From the NCBI GenBank assembly GCA_958439155.1, contig CAUBUJ010000068.1, positions 1-8,669 on the forward strand: a stretch of DNA of 8,669 bases, given 5' to 3'. A program made the translations under genes and the position numbers. How positions within the stretch are numbered: the first letter of the stretch is position 1; every line of letters starts with the position of its first letter. Positions 6,219 through 8,669 of the stretch are shown here, piece by piece. Source of the DNA: an uncultured Veillonellaceae bacterium (GTDB taxonomy: Bacteria > Bacillota > Negativicutes > Veillonellales > Dialisteraceae). A model generated the notes under the pieces. The model saw nothing but the letters and a program-made list of their open reading frames with translations, ran no database searches and had not been told where the DNA came from.

Positions 6219-7778
6219 ATGGCACAAAATAAACCGCTCATCTATGGGGTCATTCATATCGGCACCTCTACACTGTCTATGCGGATCGTGGAATACCGCG
6301 GGGTCAATGATGTGAAGGTTATTGAGGAAGTCCGGAAAGACGTGACTTTCGGCGAAGAAGTATTTATGAAAAAGCGTCTTTCCTTCGCGTCGATCCGCAG
6401 GCTCTGCACTATGCTGAACGGCCTCAAACAGCTCCTTCGCGATTACCGCGTGGAAGAGTATACCGTGCTTGCGACGGCGGTCTTCCGGGAAGCGAAGAAC
6501 CGCCGGTCCATTCTGGATCTGGTCCGGATGAATACAGGCTTTGACGTAGAAGTGATCGATATGCCCCAGGAAATTTATTACAAGCACTTCGCGCTGCAGC
6601 ACAAAATCCGGGAAGTGAACCGCCGCATGAGTTACGGCCTGGGAGTCAATTTCCTTTTTGTCGATATTACTTCCGGCTGCGTCGGGCTTACCATCTGGGA
6701 ACAGGGGGCGCTCAGGTACCAGCAGAATGTCCATGTAGGGACGCTGCGCCTCCTGGAGAGCTTCACCCTGAACCAGCGGGATTCTCTCGATTTTCCCCAG
6801 GCCATGTCGGAATATATCCATTCCATTATGGCGCCTCTCTGGAAAGCGATCCGCATGTACCATCCGCGGTGTCTCGTCCTGTCCGGGCGGGAGGCGCGGA
6901 TTATGGCGGCTCTCATGAACCAGGACATGGATCATCAGGACATGCTCCGCATCGAGCCGGCAGATCTGTACCGTCTCTATGAGGAAGCGGGGAACCTGCC
7001 GCCGTCCATCGTGATCCAGAAGTATAAAACGATCAAGGAGCAGTGGGCCAGCGCCGTGCTGCCTACGGCTCATATGTATAAAGAGATTCTTGACCATGTG
7101 CCGGTGGAAAATGTGGTCATGATGGGGACTACCTTCCTTGAGGCAGCGGCGCTGTTCTACGGCGCGAGAAAAACCCATGACGCCGAGCTCAGCTACATGC
7201 GGGCCCAGAATATCGAGCTCACCCGTTCCATCGCGGACCGCTATTATTACGAGCCGGCCCACGCGAAAGCGATGGAAGTGTATGCCCATGAAGTGCTCGC
7301 TGCTTTTGACGGGAAGAACGGTCTCGGGGACCGGGAGGAATTCCTTCTCCGCATGGCGATCATTCTCTGCCAGGTGGGCAAGTACATGAATCTGCTCGGC
7401 CGGAGCCAGCAGGCATGCCGCATCGTGAAGGGCATCGATATTTTCGGCATTTCTGATAAGGAAAAAGATATGGTGGCATGCATCGTCTTCTACGATCACA
7501 GCAAATTCCCCAGCGATGATGACGAGCCTTTCCGCGTGCTCGATGAACACGCGAAGATGGTGGTGATGAAGCTGGTCGCCATTTTCCGCATGGTCCGCGC
7601 GATGGACCTGTCGCGGAAGCAGAAAATTCATGACGTAACGGCCCGGATCAAGGGGCATACCCTTTCGATCCAGTACAACAGCCGGGACAATACGGCCATT
7701 GAAAGCTGGATGTTTGAGAAGGAAAAGGAATTGTTCCAGAATGTGTTCGGCATGGACGCGGAACTGGTACGGAGGTAA
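6219..7778 (+). CDS. Degenerate Ppx/GppA-HD homologue (predicted pseudoenzyme)
   Basis: This 519-residue protein has the length and domain layout of the Ppx/GppA-HD protein encoded divergently beside it. The framework is shared: ATAVFREAKN at 85-94 matches the Ppx ATAAVRNARN, and residues 348-427 align without a gap to Ppx 335-414, including FGIS/FGLS. Catalytic positions are replaced. The phosphate-loop DLGSNS becomes HIGTST (Asp to His13), SGREEA becomes DMPQEI (114-119), DLGGASVE becomes DITSGCVG (149-156), RAD becomes WAS (276-278), and the GCGIRE arginine becomes Leu307. In the HD domain His-Asp becomes Cys384-Gln385, His385 becomes Gln398 and His413 becomes Asp426; only His348 and His427 remain. 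The reading frame is intact and probably expressed (AGGG near 6209-6212). It is coupled to ppk1, which suggests a regulatory or binding role towards polyphosphate kinase. Altered activity cannot be excluded. Confidence 0.85.
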   Translation: MAQNKPLIYGVIHIGTSTLSMRIVEYRGVNDVKVIEEVRKDVTFGEEVFMKKRLSFASIRRLCTMLNGLKQLLRDYRVEEYTVLATAVFREAKNRRSILDLVRMNTGFDVEVIDMPQEIYYKHFALQHKIREVNRRMSYGLGVNFLFVDITSGCVGLTIWEQGALRYQQNVHVGTLRLLESFTLNQRDSLDFPQAMSEYIHSIMAPLWKAIRMYHPRCLVLSGREARIMAALMNQDMDHQDMLRIEPADLYRLYEEAGNLPPSIVIQKYKTIKEQWASAVLPTAHMYKEILDHVPVENVVMMGTTFLEAAALFYGARKTHDAELSYMRAQNIELTRSIADRYYYEPAHAKAMEVYAHEVLAAFDGKNGLGDREEFLLRMAIILCQVGKYMNLLGRSQQACRIVKGIDIFGISDKEKDMVACIVFYDHSKFPSDDDEPFRVLDEHAKMVVMKLVAIFRMVRAMDLSRKQKIHDVTARIKGHTLSIQYNSRDNTAIESWMFEKEKELFQNVFGMDAELVRR

Positions 7779-7782
7779 GATG

Positions 7783-8669
7783 ATGGATTTCTTTGATCAT
7801 AGATACTATTTGAACCGTGAGCTTTCCTGGGTGGCTTTCAACAACCGTGTGCTGGAAGAAGCGATGGATCCCAACAATCCGCTTTTGGAAAAGCTGAAAT
7901 TCCTCGCCATTACCAGTTCCAACCTGGATGAATTTTTCATGATCCGCGTGGCTGGCCTCAAGCATCTCACGGAAAACGGCGTGGAAAAGCGGGACAACGC
8001 CAATATGACGCCGGAAGAGCAGCTGGAAGGGATTTCTGACGCCTGCCACAGCCTGGCGGCACGCCAGTATGAGTCCCTGAAAGAAATCATGAAAGCCCTC
8101 GAAGGAGAAGGGCTCTTCTTCATCCGCCCGGAGGACGCGTCGGAGAACCAGAAAGCCTGGCTGGAGACGTATTTTGACCGGGAAGTCTTCCCGGTGGTGA
8201 CGCCGATGGCGGTGGATTCATCCCACCCCTTCCCGTTTCTCGCGTCGAAGAGCCTGAACCTGGCTTTCCTGCTGGAGAAAAATGAAATGCCTGCGGAAGC
8301 GGCGGAAGATGATATTGACGTGAAGACTGCCGTTGTGCCGGTGCCGTCGGTGCTTCCCCGCATCGTGGCGCTTCCGCAGAATCCGGAGGCGCCGCACCGG
8401 AAAGATTTTGTCCTTCTGGAAGACGTGATCCGCCATTTCGGCCAGCGTTTCTTTGTAGGCTATGACCTGCTCGAAGCAAGAGCCTTCCGCATCACCCGCG
8501 ATGCCGACCTCAATCTGGATGAGGAAGACGCAAAGGATCTGGTGGTGGAAGTGGAGCGGCAGCTGAAGAAGCGCCAGAAAGGGGAAGCGGTGCGCCTCGA
8601 ATTTGAGGCGGGATCGAGCCGCTTCGTCCAGCGTTTCATGGCGCAGGCGACCAGTCTGGAAAAAGAAGA
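7783..8669 (+). CDS. ppk1: Polyphosphate kinase 1 (N-terminal part, cut by window end)
   Basis: Ppk1 reversibly transfers the gamma phosphate of ATP to inorganic polyphosphate. The frame stays open to the window end, giving about 295 residues of a protein usually near 700. Visible family motifs are YLNRELSW near the N-terminus, the FLAITSSNLDEFFMIRV stretch, and the FPVVTP...SHPFPFL...KSLNLAF block around residues 134-160, which cover the N-terminal and head domains. The autophosphorylated histidine and C-terminal catalytic domains lie beyond the window. Two adjacent in-frame ATGs exist at 7780 and 7783. GGAGG (7771-7775), inside the last codons of the preceding gene, is 7 bases from the second and 4 from the first, so 7783 is preferred. 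The gene starts within a few bases of the upstream TAA (7776-7778) and should be co-transcribed and translationally coupled. Confidence 0.95.
   Translation, partial: MDFFDHRYYLNRELSWVAFNNRVLEEAMDPNNPLLEKLKFLAITSSNLDEFFMIRVAGLKHLTENGVEKRDNANMTPEEQLEGISDACHSLAARQYESLKEIMKALEGEGLFFIRPEDASENQKAWLETYFDREVFPVVTPMAVDSSHPFPFLASKSLNLAFLLEKNEMPAEAAEDDIDVKTAVVPVPSVLPRIVALPQNPEAPHRKDFVLLEDVIRHFGQRFFVGYDLLEARAFRITRDADLNLDEEDAKDLVVEVERQLKKRQKGEAVRLEFEAGSSRFVQRFMAQATSLEKE

Noticed and set aside
5969..6241. A 90-codon minus-strand open frame across the divergent gap.
   Set aside because: No ribosome site or plausible conserved features; it overlaps the predicted promoters and the start of the Ppx-like gene.
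6198..7658. A 486-codon open frame antisense to the Ppx-like gene.
   Set aside because: The + strand protein aligns to Ppx-HD along its whole length; the antisense product is His-rich and featureless.
1..8669. CRISPR arrays, tRNA or rRNA genes and complete transposons.
   Set aside because: No regularly spaced repeats, no cloverleaf-like sequence, no rRNA stretches and no transposase or integrase motifs were seen on either strand.

Overview
The window carries six protein-coding genes plus the last codons of a seventh. The organism looks like an anaerobic, moderately GC-rich Firmicute, and I lean towards the diderm Negativicutes (Dialister/Megasphaera type). This rests on strong AGGAGG-type ribosome sites, compact Rho-independent terminators, a B12-dependent class II ribonucleotide reductase and a Ppx/GppA-HD fusion protein. 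The first 15 codons might also be the end of an outer-membrane barrel. The taxonomic placement is inference, not proof.

Region 1 (1-1933, + strand): the tail of an unidentified gene and a terminator-like hairpin are followed by a FecCD/BtuC-type permease and its ABC ATPase, which overlap by one base. They form the inner-membrane part of a ferric-siderophore, haem or cobalamin importer. No binding-protein gene is visible, so it presumably lies outside the window.

Region 2 (1934-2242): a control region of about 310 bp. It holds a strong terminator whose sequence resembles the end of an IS3-family element, a promoter, two candidate NrdR operators exactly 32 bp apart, and a 7-bp leader hairpin. 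It feeds nrdJ (2243-4207), the adenosylcobalamin-dependent ribonucleotide reductase, which has a lysine-rich linker before its C-terminal cysteine cluster.

Region 3 (4208-8669): a polyphosphate cluster. A 19-bp-stem hairpin separates the convergent nrdJ and ppx genes. ppx (- strand) encodes an apparently intact Ppx/GppA phosphatase with a C-terminal HD domain. Divergent from it is a + strand operon of two genes. The first encodes a full-length Ppx/GppA-HD homologue in which most active-site and metal-binding residues of both domains are replaced. The second, translationally coupled to it, is polyphosphate kinase ppk1, cut off by the window end. The pairing of a live phosphatase, a dead-looking paralogue and the polymerase is the most unusual feature here. 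A plausible but untested reading is that the pseudoenzyme senses or binds polyphosphate or a nucleotide and adjusts Ppk1 or Ppx.
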